Positions 16,667-25,647 of a stretch of 64,000 nucleotides of DNA are shown here, one piece after another. The notes beneath the pieces were generated by a model. The model did not search any database and was not told the DNA's origin. It saw nothing but the letters and a program-made list of their open reading frames with translations. Source of the stretch: JADLCX01 sp964630785. Its GTDB lineage: Bacteria; Planctomycetota; Phycisphaerae; Phycisphaerales; UBA1924. The translations under genes were made by a program, and so were the position numbers. The DNA is taken from contig CAZVZG010000013.1 in assembly GCA_964630785.1 (NCBI GenBank), positions 1-64,000 on the forward strand, in the 5' to 3' direction. Within the stretch, counting starts at the first letter, position 1, and every line of letters begins with the position of its first letter.

Positions 16667-19600
16667 ATGCCGTTCCATTCCAGTTCCCCGCGGATCCTCC
16701 CCATCCTGACCATCGCGGCCGTCGCTTGCCTGGCCAGCGCAGCCCAGCCCTGGGGCATGTCCGATGGTCCGACCGGTAAGCCCGCCATCGCCCCCGCTCC
16801 GACTTCCGCTCCGGGCACGGTCGGGTTTCCCGAGTACCCCACTCTGACTCCCGACGGTCAGTTTGTGGTCTTCTCATGGGCGGGCGACATCTGGTCATCC
16901 CCCATAGTGGGCGGGGTTGCGACCCGCCTCACGGCCCACCCGGCCAACGACCGACGCTCCGCGATTTCCCCCGACGGCAAACTCATCGCTTTCGAGTCCG
17001 ACCGCGAGGGCGCACGCAATCTCTACGTCGCCCCGCTCTTCCGCACTTCCGATCGCCTCGCCGCCGGCGAGGCGGTCCGCGTCACCACCTCCGACCAGAC
17101 CCAGGGCCTCGGCACGTTCACCGCCGACGGCCACGCTCTGCTCTTTGCTTCCTACCAAAATCCTTCCATTTACCGATCGCCGCGTATGTTCCGCGTCGAA
17201 CTCCGCTTCGATCCCAACGGCGAATGCCTCGGCGGCGGGCCCGTCTCCCGCCTGTGCGACGCCTTCGGCTCCTCGCCGCGTGCATCCGCCGACGGCAACT
17301 CCATCGTCTTCACTCGCGGTTATGCCCCCCTTGAGCGCCCCAAGTACCGTGGCTCGGGTAACACCGACGTGTACGCCTACGGCCCGTCGTCCAAGGCCTT
17401 CACGCGCATCACCGACGAGCCCTGCACCGACACCGACGCGTGGCCGCTCCCCGACGGCTCGACCCTGTTCATCTCCTCGCGTGACGGTCAGAACAACGTC
17501 TGGCGAGCGTCGCCCGCGGGGGGGGGCGGAGGGGGAGGGGGGGGCGGGGGGGCCGCACTCACGCAACTCACGCGCTTCGCCCCGACCGCCGACGAGGTGA
17601 CCATCGGCCACGGCGTCCGCGACCTGGCCGTTTCGGCCGACGGGCGTGTCGCCGTGTTCGCGCTGTGGGACACGCTCTACCGCCTCGACCTCACCGCCCG
17701 CTCGCCCAAGCCCGAGTCCATCACCATCCGTGCCGACGGCGACAACGCCACGCTCGATTTCCAGCGCCTCAACCTCGACAAGGAGGTCAGCGAGCAGGCC
17801 ATCTCGCCCGATGGCAAGACCCTCGCCGTGGTCGCTCGCGGCGAAGTCTTCATCCGCAGCACGCAGGAGGGCTACCCCACTCGCCGCGTGACCGACACCC
17901 CCGGCCGCGAGCGGGACATCGCCTGGTCGCCCGACGGCCGTGTCCTCTACTTCGCCTCCGACGATGCCGGCGACCAACGCACCGACGCCACCCGCGGCGT
18001 GTACGCCCTCTACACCGCGAGCGTCGAACTCACCCGCGACGACCTCCAGCCCGTGAAAAAAGCCCCCGTCAAGGCGGCGGACGCCCCCGCCGCCGAGAAA
18101 AAGCCCGACGTTCCGCCCGTCGCCGATCAACCCCCCGTGCCCGACGCCCCCGCCGACAAGCAGCCCGACGCGCCCAAGCCCGACGACAAGCCCGCCCCGA
18201 AACCCGACAAGCCCGACTTCGGCAAGCGTTGGTCCGAGGCCCTCCGCTTCTCCATCGCCCCGATCGTCGCCCCCGGCGACTCGGACTCGCGATCCCCCGT
18301 GCCCTCGCCCGACGGCAAGAAGCTCCTCTTCACCCGCAGCCGCGGCGACCTCGTCCTTCTCGACCTCGCCGACAAATCCGAGCGCGTGCTCGTGAGTTCC
18401 TGGCTGGACACTGAACCCGTCTGGGCCCCCGACTCACGCCACGTCCTCTACGCGGCCAACGACCTGGACTTCAACAGCGACATCTGGCTCCTCGACACCG
18501 CCGCGCCGGAGAGCACCGCCCCCGATCGACCCAATCCCGCCAACCTCACCCGCCATCCCGACGAGGACGTCTCCCCTCGCTTGAGCGCGGACGGCAAGGT
18601 GCTCACGTTCCTCTCCGAGCGGGCCGGCGACAACGGCGACTACGACGTCTACCAGGTCTACCTCGACCGCGCCCTCGACGACATGACCCCCTACGAGAGA
18701 GACAGCTATTTCAAGAAGGCCGCCGAGGCCGCCGCAAAGCGAAAGCCCCTTGGAACAGCGGACAAAGACGCCACTCCCGCCGCCCCCCCCAAGCCCGCCG
18801 ACCCCCTCACCTTCGACGCGGCCGACGCTTACCTCCGCGTCCGCCGACTCACCAGCATCCTCGGCCCCGAGGCCAACCTCGCCGTCACGCCCGGCGCCGA
18901 TCGCGTCGCCTTCACCGCCACCATCGACGGCGAGCGCGCCCTGGTCAGCGTTGACTACAAGGGCGCCGACCGCAAGACCCTCCAGCCCGGCGGAGCGAGC
19001 GCGGTCTCTGTCTCCCTCACCGGCGACAAGGTCGCCTTCATCCGCGCCGGCCAGGCCTTCACGACACCCAAGGCCGGCGGCAAGACCGAAGCCCTCTCCA
19101 TCGACGCCCCCGTCGTCATCGACGTCGCGGCCCAGCAGCGTCAGAAGTTCCTCGAGGCCGCCCGCGCCCTGGGCACCAACTTCTACCACCCCACGCTCAA
19201 GGGCCTCGACTGGTCCGCTCTCACGCGCCGCTACCTCGGCCTGGCCGTCGCCACACGCACCACCGACGCCTTTAACCGCGTCGCCCAGATGCTCTTCGGC
19301 GAGCTCGAAGGCTCTCACGTCGGCATCCGCGGCGGCGGCTCGGATTTCTCCGCCCCCTCGCCCGCCACCGGCTACCTCGGCGTCTTCGCCGAGCCCGCCC
19401 CCGGCGGCTTCCGCATCACCCGCGTCTGCCGCGACACGCCGGCGGATGCCAAGCCAAACCCCCTCAAGCCCGGCGACCTCATCCTCGCTATCGATAGCCG
19501 GCGACTCGCTCCCGACGATACCTCCGCGCCCACCCTCGACCTCGACGCGGCCCTCGTCGGCCACGCCGGAAAGGAGACCCTCGTCCAAGTCCGGCGCGCC

Positions 19601-20317
19601 GATCCCGCCGCGGACGCCCCCGCCGACCAGACCCTGCTCGTGGTGCCCATGACCTTCGGCGCGTGGGACGTTGCCGAATACTGGGACGAGGTCGGCCTCC
19701 GCCAGAGGACCGTTGACGAACTCTCCGGCGGCCGCCTCGGATACCTCCACATCCGCGCCATGGGCCAGGCCTCCGTCCGCGACTTCGAGCGCGACCTCTA
19801 CGCCGCCGCCGCCGGCAAGGCCGGCCTCATCATCGACGTCCGCGACAACGGCGGCGGCTCCACCGCCGACATCCTGCTCGCCTCGCTCACGGCGCCCGTC
19901 CACGCCTACACCGTCCCGCGCGGCGCCGACCCCGCCGCCGTCCCGCACGATTCCTACCCGCGCGACCGCCGCCTCATCTTCGCCTGGTCGCGCCCCATCA
20001 ACGTGCTCATCAACCAGAACAGCTTCTCCAACGCCGAGATCTTCGCCCACGCCATCAAAACCATCGGCCGCGGAAAGCTCGTCGGCACCGCCACCTTCGG
20101 CGGCGTCATCTCCACAGGCAGCATGTCCCTCATCGACGGCACCTTCGTCCGCCTCCCCTTTCGCGGCTGGTACCTGCCCGACGGCACCGACATGGAGAAC
20201 CACGGCGCCCAGCCCGACGTCAACGTTCCCCAGACTCCCGAGGACGAGGCCGCCGGACACGACCGCCAACTCGAAGCCGCCGTCCACGAACTGCTCGGGC
20301 GCGTGAACGGGCAGTGA
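16667..20317 (+). CDS. Tricorn-type S41 protease with beta-propeller and PDZ domains
   Basis: A 1216-residue exported peptidase of the tricorn/S41 group, which degrades oligopeptides. The N-terminus MPFHSSSPRILPILTIAAVACLASA is a likely signal peptide, and the start is at ATG 16667 with no strong ribosome binding site. TolB/WD40-like propeller blades follow (repeated SPDGK.L.F.S), then a PDZ domain near residues 890-980 (GYLGVFAEP...LKPGDLILAID) and the S41 core. Candidate catalytic residues match tricorn: His in ELEGSHVGI, Ser in NQNSFSNAE (about residue 1120) and Glu in DMENHGAQPDV. A poly-Gly linker of 11 or more residues (about 283-297) and an Ala/Pro/Lys/Asp-rich segment (about 460-520) interrupt the propellers. 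A signal peptide is unusual for cytosolic tricorn and suggests periplasmic use. Confidence 0.9.
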   Translation: MPFHSSSPRILPILTIAAVACLASAAQPWGMSDGPTGKPAIAPAPTSAPGTVGFPEYPTLTPDGQFVVFSWAGDIWSSPIVGGVATRLTAHPANDRRSAISPDGKLIAFESDREGARNLYVAPLFRTSDRLAAGEAVRVTTSDQTQGLGTFTADGHALLFASYQNPSIYRSPRMFRVELRFDPNGECLGGGPVSRLCDAFGSSPRASADGNSIVFTRGYAPLERPKYRGSGNTDVYAYGPSSKAFTRITDEPCTDTDAWPLPDGSTLFISSRDGQNNVWRASPAGGGGGGGGGGGAALTQLTRFAPTADEVTIGHGVRDLAVSADGRVAVFALWDTLYRLDLTARSPKPESITIRADGDNATLDFQRLNLDKEVSEQAISPDGKTLAVVARGEVFIRSTQEGYPTRRVTDTPGRERDIAWSPDGRVLYFASDDAGDQRTDATRGVYALYTASVELTRDDLQPVKKAPVKAADAPAAEKKPDVPPVADQPPVPDAPADKQPDAPKPDDKPAPKPDKPDFGKRWSEALRFSIAPIVAPGDSDSRSPVPSPDGKKLLFTRSRGDLVLLDLADKSERVLVSSWLDTEPVWAPDSRHVLYAANDLDFNSDIWLLDTAAPESTAPDRPNPANLTRHPDEDVSPRLSADGKVLTFLSERAGDNGDYDVYQVYLDRALDDMTPYERDSYFKKAAEAAAKRKPLGTADKDATPAAPPKPADPLTFDAADAYLRVRRLTSILGPEANLAVTPGADRVAFTATIDGERALVSVDYKGADRKTLQPGGASAVSVSLTGDKVAFIRAGQAFTTPKAGGKTEALSIDAPVVIDVAAQQRQKFLEAARALGTNFYHPTLKGLDWSALTRRYLGLAVATRTTDAFNRVAQMLFGELEGSHVGIRGGGSDFSAPSPATGYLGVFAEPAPGGFRITRVCRDTPADAKPNPLKPGDLILAIDSRRLAPDDTSAPTLDLDAALVGHAGKETLVQVRRADPAADAPADQTLLVVPMTFGAWDVAEYWDEVGLRQRTVDELSGGRLGYLHIRAMGQASVRDFERDLYAAAAGKAGLIIDVRDNGGGSTADILLASLTAPVHAYTVPRGADPAAVPHDSYPRDRRLIFAWSRPINVLINQNSFSNAEIFAHAIKTIGRGKLVGTATFGGVISTGSMSLIDGTFVRLPFRGWYLPDGTDMENHGAQPDVNVPQTPEDEAAGHDRQLEAAVHELLGRVNGQ
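17517..17553 (+). repeat. G-homopolymer encoding poly-glycine in the tricorn-type protease
   Basis: A run of about 35 bases that is nearly all G inside the coding sequence, read as consecutive Gly codons between propeller blades. It is prone to slippage, and a length change not divisible by three would truncate the enzyme. Confidence 0.8.
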
Positions 20318-20392
20318 CACCACCGGCGAACAGGCTCCGGGCGCCGCACTAAACTTCCCCGTCGCTAACAGGGAACCAAGAGGGCCCACGCC

Positions 20393-20965
20393 ATGCGCAC
20401 ACTCCGCCGATTCGGCGCGGCCGTCACGATCGCGCTGGCCGCGCTTTCCGGCCTCGCCTCCTGCGAAAAGGTCCCCTCCACCGGCGAGGGCCGCGTCTGG
20501 ACCATCACCACCGAGCCCGGGCGCGACGGCCCCCGGCTCACGTTCAAGACCGATTGCCGGATCGAGGACACCGCCACCGGCAAAGCCTTCCCGCTCGAGC
20601 TCCGCATCAGCGGCGACGCCACGCCCGCGTGGCGCGATCACCCAGCGAACCAGCAGGTCAAGCTTCGGCTCGTCTCCATCGGAGGCCCGGTCATCCCCGC
20701 CCAGCCGCTGAGTCTCCGCGCCGACGGACAGCAACCCATCGAGTTCGGCGACGGCCAGGCCGCCTCCGAAACCCGCCAGACCGCGCAGGGCGTTCTCACC
20801 TGTCCAACGTTCGTCGCCTCGGGCCCCGCCGCGGCCGTCCGATCTCTCGCCGGCTCACACGCCGCCGTCGGTACGGTGGGCGGGCTCACCTTCCGCCTCG
20901 ACGGCGAGCAAGTCCGCGGCGTGTCGGAGCTGCTTCACCGTATCGACACCGCGCTCCCGCGCTGA
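20393..20965 (+). CDS. Small hypothetical lipoprotein
   Basis: A 190-residue protein with a lipoprotein signal peptide: positively charged MRTLRR, a hydrophobic stretch and lipobox LASC ending at Cys24. The mature part is beta-rich with no recognised family. It follows the tricorn-type protease by 75 bases with its own -10-like TAAACT at 20350. Its last 111 bases overlap the 3' end of the convergent waaA gene. Confidence 0.65.
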   Translation: MRTLRRFGAAVTIALAALSGLASCEKVPSTGEGRVWTITTEPGRDGPRLTFKTDCRIEDTATGKAFPLELRISGDATPAWRDHPANQQVKLRLVSIGGPVIPAQPLSLRADGQQPIEFGDGQAASETRQTAQGVLTCPTFVASGPAAAVRSLAGSHAAVGTVGGLTFRLDGEQVRGVSELLHRIDTALPR

Positions 20966-22303
20966 CTCATCGCCCCGCGCCGGGTCGGCCCTCTCGTCCT
21001 TCACGCCCAGCAAGCCCAGCAGCATCTGCGCGTGCGTCGCCGTCGCGCCCTTGTGTTCAACGATGCACTTCAGCCCCGCGCCTGCGAGCTCGGCCCTTCG
21101 CGCTCCGTCGGTCAGCAGCCGCCCCAGCACGCCGCCCAAGTCCGTCGCGGTTGTCACCACGATCGCGTCGGCCGCGACAAACGCCTCCACGATCGTCGTG
21201 AAGTTTGCGTAGTCGGGCCCGATCACCGTCGCCTTGCCCAGCGCGATCGGCTCGATCGGGTCCGATCCGCGCAGGTTACCGAACGTCCGACCGACCACCA
21301 CCACGTCCGCCAGCGCATACGCCGCGCGAAGCTCGCCGATCGTGTCGAGCAGGAACCGATCCCGCACCGCGCCGTCCCGGGCCCGATCCCCCGGCTCGCT
21401 CCGCCGCACACACCTCGCCGCGCCGCCCAGTTCAGCGAACGCATCATCGAACCGCTCCGGCCGGCGCGGCGCGCACAGCAGTTGCACCCCCGGCGGGCAC
21501 ACCCGGTGCAACAACGCTTCCTCACTCTCGTCGCACTTCCCCGCGCCGGGACCGGTCGAACCCGCTACCACCAGCTGGCGCGTCCGGTCGATCCCCAGCG
21601 CCCGGGCCAGAGCCTCGGCCTCGGGCGGTGGGGGGGCGAGCGCGGCCGGTGAGGTCGGCGTGACCGCGTCCCACTTCATCGAGCCCGTGACCCGCACGTC
21701 GCGAGCGCCCATCGCGCCAAACCGCTCCGCGTACGCCCGGTCCTGCACCGCCGCGAACGCCAGCCGCGCGAACGACGGCGCCAGCCACCGCCTGAACCGC
21801 CGATACCCCTTGAACGATCGCACCGACAGCCGCCCGTTGACCACCGCCACCGGAATCCCCCGCCGCTCGCACTCGCGCAGGAAGTTCGGCCAGACCTCCA
21901 GCTCCACCAGCGCCACCGCGTCCGGCCTCACCGCGTCGAGAAACCGCCGTACCGACGCCGACAGGTCCAGCGCAAACCGCACCACCCGCACCCCGGGCTT
22001 CCCCGGTTCGTCGCGGCCCAGCGCCGATTCGGCGAACAGCGCCGTCGCCCGTGCCAGCCCCGTGTCCGTCGTCGTGGCGACCACCACCTCCACGCCCGCA
22101 TCCCGCAGCATCGGCGCCAGCCCGCGCAGCGTGTTCACCTCGCCCACACTCACCGCGTGGATGAGCAGGCGCTTGGCCGCGCCCGTTCGACAGATCGTCG
22201 CCGTGTGCCCGAACCGCTCTCGCCACCCGCCCCGCGCCTTCCTCGCCCACCACGGGGCGGTCAACGCGGCGGCCGGAAGATAGACAGCATCGAGGAGGTT
22301 CAC
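20855..22303 (-). CDS. waaA: 3-deoxy-D-manno-octulosonic acid (Kdo) transferase
   Basis: A roughly 482-residue GT30 glycosyltransferase that adds Kdo to lipid A at the inner face of the cytoplasmic membrane. This implies lipopolysaccharide and a Gram-negative envelope. Family blocks: an N-terminal hydrophobic anchor LLDAVYLPAAALTAPWW, HAVSVGEVNTLRGL, VELEVWPNFLRECERRGIPVAVVNGRLS with SFKGYRRFR, VTGSMKWD, and a nucleotide-sugar region ADVVVVGRTF...GSDPIEPIALGKATVIGP. The GTG at 22303 fits the usual N-terminus; another GTG at 22339 in frame cannot be excluded. The C-terminus runs about 40 residues past the normal family end and overlaps the lipoprotein gene by 111 bases. Confidence 0.87.
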   Translation of the reverse strand: MNLLDAVYLPAAALTAPWWARKARGGWRERFGHTATICRTGAAKRLLIHAVSVGEVNTLRGLAPMLRDAGVEVVVATTTDTGLARATALFAESALGRDEPGKPGVRVVRFALDLSASVRRFLDAVRPDAVALVELEVWPNFLRECERRGIPVAVVNGRLSVRSFKGYRRFRRWLAPSFARLAFAAVQDRAYAERFGAMGARDVRVTGSMKWDAVTPTSPAALAPPPPEAEALARALGIDRTRQLVVAGSTGPGAGKCDESEEALLHRVCPPGVQLLCAPRRPERFDDAFAELGGAARCVRRSEPGDRARDGAVRDRFLLDTIGELRAAYALADVVVVGRTFGNLRGSDPIEPIALGKATVIGPDYANFTTIVEAFVAADAIVVTTATDLGGVLGRLLTDGARRAELAGAGLKCIVEHKGATATHAQMLLGLLGVKDERADPARGDESARERGVDTVKQLRHAADLLAVEAEGEPAHRTDGGV

Positions 22304-22395
22304 GTGGTTGGTTCGTGCCGTCCCGCCCCCCGACCCCACCCAACCCCAGGAATCTCAGCTCTTCCACCCCCGCCCCGCCCTTTCACCATTCCCAA

Positions 22396-22469
22396 TGGGC
22401 AGGCCGGGACTCGAACCCGGGACCCTTCGCGTGTAAAGCGAACGCTCTGGCCAACTGAGCTACCCGCCC
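22396..22469 (-). tRNA. tRNA-Val (TAC)
   Basis: A 74-base cloverleaf on the minus strand with acceptor stem GGGCGGG/CCTGCCC (one G-T pair), D-arm GCTC...GAGC, anticodon stem TTCGC/GCGAA around loop TTTACAC (anticodon TAC) and T-arm CCGGG TTCGAGT CCCGG. CCA is not encoded. Confidence 0.95.
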
Positions 22470-22547
22470 GATCCGAGAAAGGATAGCGTCCCCCCCTCCC
22501 CCCGCTCCCGCGCGGGTTTCCCCCGAACCACGCCCGCACCTCACCGG

Positions 22548-22553
22548 TAGAAT
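22548..22553 (+). promoter_or_regulatory. Candidate -10 element of the VKOR-thioredoxin gene
   Basis: GGTAGAAT (hexamer TAGAAT) 59 bases before the TTG start at 22612. No clear -35. Confidence 0.35.
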
Positions 22554-22611
22554 CCGCACCCTCGGTCGGGCGCTTCACGCGTGCGCCCGGCCCACCGCGG
22601 AGCCATCCGTC

Positions 22612-24717
22612 TTGTCTCAACACGCCGCGCCGGCCAACCGGGTTCAGGCAACGGCCGCGCGGCCGGGCAACCCCCGCGCGCCCGCCGCCTCCACCACGGT
22701 GATCGCCTCACCCGCCCGTCCGCTCGTCCAGATCCCACTGACCGCGTGGCTCCTCGGCCTCTTCGCCATCGCCGTCGCCGTCGGCTCGGTCTCCATGCTG
22801 GTCTTCTATAAGCACTTCGCCCACGCCGCCATCCCCGGCTGCCACGCCGGCAGCGCGTGCGACCAGCTCGAAACCCACGTCCTCGGGCGCATCCTCTTCC
22901 CCCAGGGCCTCGCCGCCGCGCTCAAGTTCGGCAAGTGGCCGATCTCCTTCCTCGGCCTCGCCTACTTCTCCGCCATCGGCGCGGCCTGGCTCGTCGCCTT
23001 CCGGCGCATCGCCCCGGGCCTGCGCTGGCTGATCCGACTCGGGGCCATCATTTCCGCCGTGTACCTCACGGTGATCTTCATCACCGCCAAGTTCTGCCCA
23101 TACTGCATCGTCAGCCACGCGGCCAACTTCGTGCTGCTGGCCTCTCTGGAGACCGGTCTGATGCTCGCCAAGCGCCGTCCATCCCCCGTTCCGGCCGCTC
23201 ACTCGTCCTCGGCGCGTCCGCGCCGCGCGGGCCTCGCCTCACTGCTCGCCTTCGTCGTCGCGTTCGTCGGCGTCACCGGCTGGCTCGGCGCCAAGGAGCA
23301 CGCCGTCGGCGCCGCAGCACAGGCCGCGCTCATCCAGAGCCAGCAGGAAATCATCGCCAAGGCCCAGCAGGACGCCGCCAACGCCGCGGCCGCCGCCGCC
23401 GGCAAGGCGGCCCAGCCCGGCGACGCCTGGGACTTCGGCCCCAAGGGCTTCACCGGACGCTACCGCATCGGCCCCGAGAAAGCGCCGATCCGCATCGTCA
23501 TGTTCGGGGCGTACACCTGCCAGTTCTGCAAGCAGATCGAAGGCATCATGATGGAGGAGGTGAACCGCAACCCGCAGAAGATCTCCTTCAGCTTCAAGCA
23601 CTTCGCCATGTGCTCGGACTGCAACCCCTACCTGAAGAAGGCCGACGATCCCGAGGAGCATCGCAACGCCTGCTGGGCCGCTCGCTGCGCCGAGGCCTGC
23701 GCCATCTGGGCCGGCGCCAACGCCGAGCTCAACGGCGAGGACCGCTGGACCGCCGCCAACAACGCCTTCTGGAAAGCCCACAACTGGCTCTTCTCCATCA
23801 ACGGGAACTTCACCGACGATTCGCTCATGCAGGGCCTCAAGGACCTCGGCTTCGACCCCGACAAGGTCACCGACCTCATGACCAAGCCCGCGGCCAACAA
23901 GCCCGTTGTCCACGACATCGAAGAGGGCCAGGCCCTCGGCCTCTTCCAGACGCCCATGATCTTCATCAACGGCGTCGAGCTCAAGAGCTGGCAGCAGCCC
24001 GGCGCCATCGACGGAACCATCTCCAAGATGCTCGCCGCCAACCTCCCCGCGCTCGATTCCACGGGCGACCGGCCCCCGCTCGCCCGTGAGAAGGCCATCG
24101 CCGACTGGCGCGAGGAGAAGTTCTGGCAGATCCCCGCCGACAAGACCCCGCGCGCCCTCGGGCCCGCCGACGCGCCGGTCCAGATCATCGTCTTCGGCGA
24201 TTATCAGGAGCCCAACACCCAGAAGGCCGACCTCGCGATCCGCGCGATGATCGCCGGCCCCGGCGGCCTGGCCAAAGACGCCGCCCACACCAAGCCGATC
24301 CATTACTCCTTCCGCAACTTCCCCGGCGACAAGCGCTGCAACGACAAGCTCCCCAAGACCTTCTTCGAGTTCGGCTGCCTCACCGCCCAGGCCGCCGAGT
24401 CCGCCGGAGTGCTCGGCGGCGAGCAGGCCTTCTGGAAGATGCACGACTGGCTCATGAACAACCCCAAGCCCATGGGCCTCGATCAGATCAAGCAGGCCGC
24501 CCGCGCCATCGGCCTCGACGGCGGAGCCGTCATCACCGGCATGGACAACCCCGCCGTCGGCGCCGCCATCCAGGACGACATCGCCGCCGCCCAGGCCATC
24601 GCCGTCGGCCAGATCCCCGCCATCTACATCAACGGCCGCTTCGTCAAAACCTGGACCCGCGAAGGCGACAACGTCCTCGAACGCATCATCGACGAGGCCG
24701 CGGGCCAGAAGAAGTAG
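22612..24717 (+). CDS. VKOR fused to two thioredoxin-fold (DsbA-like) domains
   Basis: A 701-residue membrane disulfide-forming protein. Residues about 40-190 are a vitamin K epoxide reductase domain with its outer cysteine pair (GCHAGSACDQL) and the quinone-side pair FCPYC (about 162). After another hydrophobic segment come two DsbA-like domains facing the periplasm. The first has CQFC at about 302 (FGAYTCQFCKQIEG). The second begins IIVFGDYQEPNTQKAD, so its CxxC is replaced by QEPN and it should be redox-inactive at that site. Such fusions couple protein disulfide formation to quinone reduction, fitting the menaquinone pathway seen nearby. The TTG start at 22612 has GGAG 9 bases upstream; a GTG at 22699 is an alternative. 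Confidence 0.86.
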   Translation: MSQHAAPANRVQATAARPGNPRAPAASTTVIASPARPLVQIPLTAWLLGLFAIAVAVGSVSMLVFYKHFAHAAIPGCHAGSACDQLETHVLGRILFPQGLAAALKFGKWPISFLGLAYFSAIGAAWLVAFRRIAPGLRWLIRLGAIISAVYLTVIFITAKFCPYCIVSHAANFVLLASLETGLMLAKRRPSPVPAAHSSSARPRRAGLASLLAFVVAFVGVTGWLGAKEHAVGAAAQAALIQSQQEIIAKAQQDAANAAAAAAGKAAQPGDAWDFGPKGFTGRYRIGPEKAPIRIVMFGAYTCQFCKQIEGIMMEEVNRNPQKISFSFKHFAMCSDCNPYLKKADDPEEHRNACWAARCAEACAIWAGANAELNGEDRWTAANNAFWKAHNWLFSINGNFTDDSLMQGLKDLGFDPDKVTDLMTKPAANKPVVHDIEEGQALGLFQTPMIFINGVELKSWQQPGAIDGTISKMLAANLPALDSTGDRPPLAREKAIADWREEKFWQIPADKTPRALGPADAPVQIIVFGDYQEPNTQKADLAIRAMIAGPGGLAKDAAHTKPIHYSFRNFPGDKRCNDKLPKTFFEFGCLTAQAAESAGVLGGEQAFWKMHDWLMNNPKPMGLDQIKQAARAIGLDGGAVITGMDNPAVGAAIQDDIAAAQAIAVGQIPAIYINGRFVKTWTREGDNVLERIIDEAAGQKK

Positions 24718-24723
24718 TTGTTT

Positions 24724-24744
24724 CTTCGCCCCAAAGGGGCGAAG
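24724..24744 (+). terminator. Perfect hairpin after the VKOR gene
   Basis: CTTCGCCCC-AAA-GGGGCGAAG, a 9-bp perfect stem with a 3-base loop, 6 bases after the stop codon. It is also the first hairpin of REP-like element D, so it may act as both. Confidence 0.6.
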
Positions 24745-24748
24745 GGCT

Positions 24749-24795
24749 GTTGCCACGGGCGGAGCGAGGCCGCTCTGGGCCTCGCTCTACCCGCA
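24749..24795 (+). repeat. REP-like element D (GTTG-tagged)
   Basis: GTTGCCACGGGCGGAGCG followed by a perfect 10-bp inner stem GAGCGAGGCC/GGCCTCGCTC and closing CTACCCGC. It is the most diverged of the four copies in this region (GTTG in place of GTAG). Flanking hairpins CTTCGCCCC-AAA-GGGGCGAAG (24724-24744) and TCCGCCCC-GGA-GGGGCGGA (24822-24840) match those around the other copies. Confidence 0.65.
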
Positions 24796-24871
24796 GAAGC
24801 CGGTCCCACCTCTACTCTCTTTCCGCCCCGGAGGGGCGGAGGAGGTGGCGTGACCCGGGTCGGCGACGCAG

Positions 24872-25294
24872 TCACTTGGCGTGCGTCGGGTCGAGAAAGG
24901 CACGAAGCCGGGACGCGAGTTTATCAATATCGCGCAACTGGCACTCCCAGACAACCAGCACACGCCAACCGGCACGGCGGAGGGCCGCGAGAGTGCGCCG
25001 GTCGCGATTGCGGGTGCGCTCGCGCTTGGCGCGCCAGAACGCCGCGTTGGTCGCGGGCGTGCTGCGGCCCCGCTTGCAGCCGTGCATATGCCAGTAGCAC
25101 CCGTGGACCAGCGCGATCAGCCCCCGCGCGGGCATCACGATGTCGGGCTTGCCGGGCAGGTCGGCGCGGTGCAGAGCGAATCGGCAGCCGAGCCAATGCA
25201 GCATCGAACGCACGATCCGCTCGGGCGTGGTGTCTTTGCCGCGAATCGCGGCCATGCACTTGCGGCGCTGGGAGGGGGTGAGCGTGTCGGCCAC
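24872..25294 (-). CDS. vsr: Very short patch repair (Vsr) DNA mismatch endonuclease
   Basis: A 140-residue nuclease that nicks DNA 5' of T in T:G mismatches arising from 5-methylcytosine deamination. Family motifs are intact: DTLTPSQRRKCMAAIRGKDTTPE, LPGKPDIVMPARGLIALVHGCYWHMHGC (catalytic Asp in KPD, zinc ligands Cys/His/Cys) and VLVVWECQL with the last zinc Cys. The start is the GTG at 25294, giving the usual length; the open frame upstream lacks similarity. Vsr genes are normally next to a cytosine-5 methyltransferase, but none is found in this window. It follows a truncated HNH nuclease by 10 bases. Confidence 0.9.
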   Translation of the reverse strand: MADTLTPSQRRKCMAAIRGKDTTPERIVRSMLHWLGCRFALHRADLPGKPDIVMPARGLIALVHGCYWHMHGCKRGRSTPATNAAFWRAKRERTRNRDRRTLAALRRAGWRVLVVWECQLRDIDKLASRLRAFLDPTHAK

Positions 25295-25304
25295 GGCGCG
25301 GACC

Positions 25305-25565
25305 TCACTCTCCGCCCGGCTTGGCCCCAAACTTCTTGGCGAGGAACTCGTAGACCTCCAACTGCACATCGCGCGGCTGGCGGCGGATCAGGCCCATCGC
25401 GCTGATCGCGTCGCGCGACGTGGGCACCTTGAGATTGGCCTTGTCCTTGTTGTAGCCGTGGCACACGGCCCGCAGGTTGTGCTCCTCGTCCGTGCCGCCC
25501 TGGCTGATCGGGATGACGTGGTCGATTTGCAGGCGGCACTTCTTGCCGGGCTCGCACAGGGATTC
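25305..25565 (-). pseudogene. HNH endonuclease remnant, 5' end lost
   Basis: An open frame of 86 codons without a start codon near its beginning. Its sequence is clearly HNH: LCEPGKKCRLQIDHVIPISQGG, TDEEHNLRAVCHGYNKDK, then QPRDVQLEVYEFLAKKFGAK to a TGA. The core DH, N and H residues and one Cys pair member are present. Immediately upstream in frame there is a TAG (25566-25568), and then the REP-like repeats begin. The gene appears to have lost its N-terminal half when that material arrived. It ends 10 bases before vsr on the same strand, suggesting a former operon. Confidence 0.7.
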
Positions 25566-25647
25566 CTAGCCCACGCCGCGCTCCTCGCGCGGCGGGCTTC
25601 TCTTCGCCCCAACGCGGCGCGCCTTCGCCTCGGAGGGGCGCCGGAAT

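Noticed and set aside
18434..20734. A 766-codon open frame on the minus strand
   Set aside because: Antisense shadow of the tricorn-type protease and lipoprotein genes; the product is a Gly/Val/Glu-rich sequence of no family.
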